A stretch of DNA of 64,000 bases from Thermodesulfobacteriota bacterium (GTDB taxonomy: Bacteria > Desulfobacterota > GWC2-55-46): contig CP129479.1 of NCBI GenBank assembly GCA_030583865.1, positions 2,442,819-2,506,818 on the forward strand, in the 5' to 3' direction. This document shows, in pieces, positions 61,990-64,000 of this stretch (positions are counted from its first letter, which is position 1; every line of letters starts with the position of its first letter). The notes beneath the pieces are model-generated. The model saw only the letters and a program-made list of their open reading frames with translations. It did not search any database and was not told the DNA's origin. Made by a program: the position numbers and the translations under genes.

Positions 61990-63963
61990 ATGTGCGGAAT
62001 AGCTGGAATAACCGGAGGGAACCTGGCTGTCGGCCAGGAGGCCTTGAAGTCGATGCTCTCGATGCTCCGCCACCGGGGGCCGGACGACTTCGGCCTCTAT
62101 AGCGACGGCCGCGCGGCCCTGGGACACACGAGGCTCAGCATAATTGACCTCGAGGGCGGGCGCCAGCCCATGTCCAACGAGGACGGGAGCGTCTGGATAA
62201 GCTTCAACGGGGAGATATTCAACTATATCGAGCTCAAGGACGAACTCGCGAGAAAGGGGCACCGTTTTTCCACAAACTCCGATACCGAGGTAATAATCCA
62301 CCTCTACGAGGAGCTCGGAGACGGATGCGTTACGCGCCTTAACGGCCAGTTCGCCTTCGCCATATGGGACAAAAACCGCTCCGAGCTCTTTATAGCGCGC
62401 GACAGGCTCGGGATACGGCCCCTTTTCTACTCTTCGCACGCGGGCCGCTTCTATTTCGCTTCCGAGATAAAGGCGCTCTTCGCCGGGGGGCCTCTCCCGA
62501 GGGAGATAGACCCGGCGGCGCTTAATGAGATATTCACCCTCTGGTGCAGCGTGCCGCCGAGGACCGCCTTCAAGGGAATAAACGAGCTTCCTCCCGCTCA
62601 CTGGATGAAAATAAAGGACGGGGCAATCGCGTCGGTCGAGCGCTACTGGGACGTGCCGCTCGGCGAAGAAACGCGCGATATGAGCATTGAAGAGGCAGCG
62701 GACGGGCTTTTTGATATCCTCTCTGATTCGACGCGCCTGCAGCTACGGGCTGACGTGCCGGTCGGGGCATACTTGAGCGGCGGGCTCGATTCCTCCGTAA
62801 CCGCCGCGCTGATAACGAAGATTTCCGGAGCCGGCCCGCATACCTTCTCCGTGGCGTTCGAAGACCGGGCATACGACGAGAGCGGGTTCCAGCACGAGAT
62901 GGCCCGCCACCTCGGGACCGAGCACCACGAGATACGGTGTTCGTACTCCGACATAAGCGGGGTCTTCCCGGAGGTCGTCTGGTATGCCGAGAAGCCGGTC
63001 CTAAGGACCGCGCCTGCCCCGCTTTTCATCCTCTCTCGCCTTGTGAGGGAGACCGGGCTCAAGGTAGTCCTTACGGGCGAGGGAGCTGACGAGGCGGCCG
63101 GGGGCTACGACATTTTCAAGGAGGCGAAGATACGGGAGTTCTGGGCGCGCGAGCCGGAATCCAGGCTCCGCCCCCTGCTCCTTAAGAAGCTCTATCCTTA
63201 CCTGAGCGCGTTCCAGGGCCAGTCCGACGCGTACAGGGAAGCCTTCTTCAACGGCGGCCTCTCCGACGTCTCCGACCCTCTCTTCTCACATCGTCCGAGA
63301 TGGCAGACCACCTCAAGGCTCAAGGCCTTTTTCTCGAAGGACCTCCTGGCCGAATGCACGCCGGGCCCGGAGGAGCGGCTTAAGATGCTCATGCCCCCGG
63401 GGTTCGGAAGCTGGAGGGCGCTCGCCAGGGCGCAGTACATAGAGACTGCAAGCCTTCTGCCGGGCTACATACTCTCTTCCCAGGGCGACAGGGTGCTGAT
63501 GGGTAACTCGGTTGAAGGACGGTACCCTTTCCTGGACCACAGGGTAGTTGAGTACTGCGCCCGGCTGCCGCTTCGCCATAAGATGCGCGGCCTCGACGAA
63601 AAGCACGTACTCAAGCGGATGGCGCACGGCATGCTGCCCGCCTCCATCCTCAAGCGGACCAAGCAGCCCTATCTCGCGCCTGACAGCAAGAGCTTTTTTG
63701 CCGGGGGCAAGTCGCCCGATTACGTGGAGGAACTCCTATCCGAGGGGTCGCTCAAGGACTCCGGGTATTTCGATCCCGTGTCCGTGGGGCTCCTCGTCAA
63801 GAAATGCCGCAGGGGCGCGGCGAGCGGCTTCAGAGACAACATGGCCCTTGTCGGCATACTCTCAACGCAGCTCCTGCATGAGATGTTCATAGCCGGGTTC
63901 GAGAACAGGGCCGTGGCCGGGCGCGATGCGGGCCTCCGGGCGCCGGCCGCCGCGGCCTCATAA
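61990..63963 (+). CDS. asnB: Asparagine synthetase B-type amidotransferase
   Basis: A 657-residue glutamine-dependent amidotransferase. The N-terminal Ntn domain starts with Cys2 (MCGIAGITGG) and shows MLRHRGPDDFG, NGEIFNYIELKDEL, and the DRLGIRPLFY motif; the synthetase domain has YLSGGLDSSVTAAL (ATP PP-loop) and VVLTGEGADEAAGGYDIFKE, followed by EGRYPFLDHRVVEYC. In XrtA/PEP-CTERM polysaccharide loci, AsnB-like proteins (TIGR03108-type) amidate sugar carboxylates; that is likely here from context. The EGADEAAGG motif is slightly unlike EGxDELFGG of classic AsnB. No strong ribosome-binding site precedes the ATG. Confidence 0.9.
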   Translation: MCGIAGITGGNLAVGQEALKSMLSMLRHRGPDDFGLYSDGRAALGHTRLSIIDLEGGRQPMSNEDGSVWISFNGEIFNYIELKDELARKGHRFSTNSDTEVIIHLYEELGDGCVTRLNGQFAFAIWDKNRSELFIARDRLGIRPLFYSSHAGRFYFASEIKALFAGGPLPREIDPAALNEIFTLWCSVPPRTAFKGINELPPAHWMKIKDGAIASVERYWDVPLGEETRDMSIEEAADGLFDILSDSTRLQLRADVPVGAYLSGGLDSSVTAALITKISGAGPHTFSVAFEDRAYDESGFQHEMARHLGTEHHEIRCSYSDISGVFPEVVWYAEKPVLRTAPAPLFILSRLVRETGLKVVLTGEGADEAAGGYDIFKEAKIREFWAREPESRLRPLLLKKLYPYLSAFQGQSDAYREAFFNGGLSDVSDPLFSHRPRWQTTSRLKAFFSKDLLAECTPGPEERLKMLMPPGFGSWRALARAQYIETASLLPGYILSSQGDRVLMGNSVEGRYPFLDHRVVEYCARLPLRHKMRGLDEKHVLKRMAHGMLPASILKRTKQPYLAPDSKSFFAGGKSPDYVEELLSEGSLKDSGYFDPVSVGLLVKKCRRGAASGFRDNMALVGILSTQLLHEMFIAGFENRAVAGRDAGLRAPAAAAS

Positions 63964-63987
63964 GCAAATCAAGGAGGGATTCAGCCG

Positions 63988-64000
63988 ATGCACGATAAGA
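63988..64000 (+). CDS. Start of next gene (partial)
   Basis: An ATG at 63988, followed by codons for His-Asp-Lys, has AAGGAGG ten bases upstream (63971-63977), 24 bases after the asnB stop. Only the first four codons are visible, so no product can be named. An acyl carrier protein is a common next gene in such loci, but four residues cannot show it. Confidence 0.55.

Noticed and set aside
63988-64000. Naming the last gene as an acyl carrier protein
   Set aside because: Only four codons are visible; context alone is not enough.

Overview
This GC-rich window (with one clearly AT-richer island at about 2.5-3.3 kb) comes from a Gram-negative bacterium that makes lipid A. It carries most of the lipid A pathway, BamA/Skp/LolA/LolC/LolD and an MacAB-TolC-type pump. 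The gene order fabZ-lpxA-(Gfo/Idh oxidoreductase)-lpxB-msbA-DUF374-waaA-lpxK, the BamA with an extra N-terminal domain, the MTHFR C-terminal-domain protein (MetV) beside folD, and the XrtA/TIGR03013-style exopolysaccharide genes all point to a Desulfobacterota/'Deltaproteobacteria'-like lineage. That placement is inferred from gene content only.

Layout. 0-5 kb: end of a P-type ATPase, nadA, an AMMECR1-domain gene, an AT-rich two-gene cassette with its own consensus promoter and operator-like palindromes, and an aspartate aminotransferase. 4.8-14.8 kb: mostly minus-strand housekeeping genes (coaD, rsmD, yjbQ, a sirtuin, rsmE-prmA, yajQ, lolA, ftsK, dcd). 14.9-18.4 kb: a zinc-ribbon PilZ protein, ftsB, a nitrilase-superfamily protein lacking its catalytic Glu, and argS. 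18.4-22.2 kb: initiator tRNA, small orphan genes, a glycosyltransferase and many palindromic repeats. 22.2-38.0 kb: a long minus-strand outer-membrane block, read from lolC and lolD through bamA, skp, lpxD, fabZ, lpxA, the oxidoreductase, lpxB, msbA, DUF374, waaA and lpxK to lpxL. 38.1-48.5 kb: lysS, ald, a histone-deacetylase-like acuC, an MacAB/TolC-type pump, metV and folD. 48.7-53.2 kb: a coiled-coil gene, an antiporter gene with frameshifts, tRNA-Arg, a frameshifted SemiSWEET and acpS. 53.4-64 kb: an exopolysaccharide locus.

The exopolysaccharide locus is the most interesting part. A LuxR-type regulator with a degenerate receiver and a zinc-ribbon PilZ protein precede a Wza-like exporter, an outer-membrane barrel, a Wzz-like protein, a MinD-like ATPase, a J-domain/BY-kinase fusion, a TIGR03013-type priming transferase, a NusG paralogue and an AsnB-like amidotransferase. 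The Wzz, MinD-like and kinase genes overlap by ATGA junctions. Just after the NusG paralogue lie a terminator-like hairpin, a second hairpin and a sequence matching the RfaH 'ops' core, placed so that the antiterminator could control its own downstream operon.

Three genes (DUF374 acyltransferase, cation:proton antiporter, SemiSWEET) are interrupted by one-base indels, several at homopolymers. Sequence error, programmed slippage and true decay cannot be separated from this sequence alone. No transposase, CRISPR array, rRNA or prophage was seen, but several palindromic intergenic repeat families are present, including a 146-base element with 17-base terminal inverted repeats found twice.
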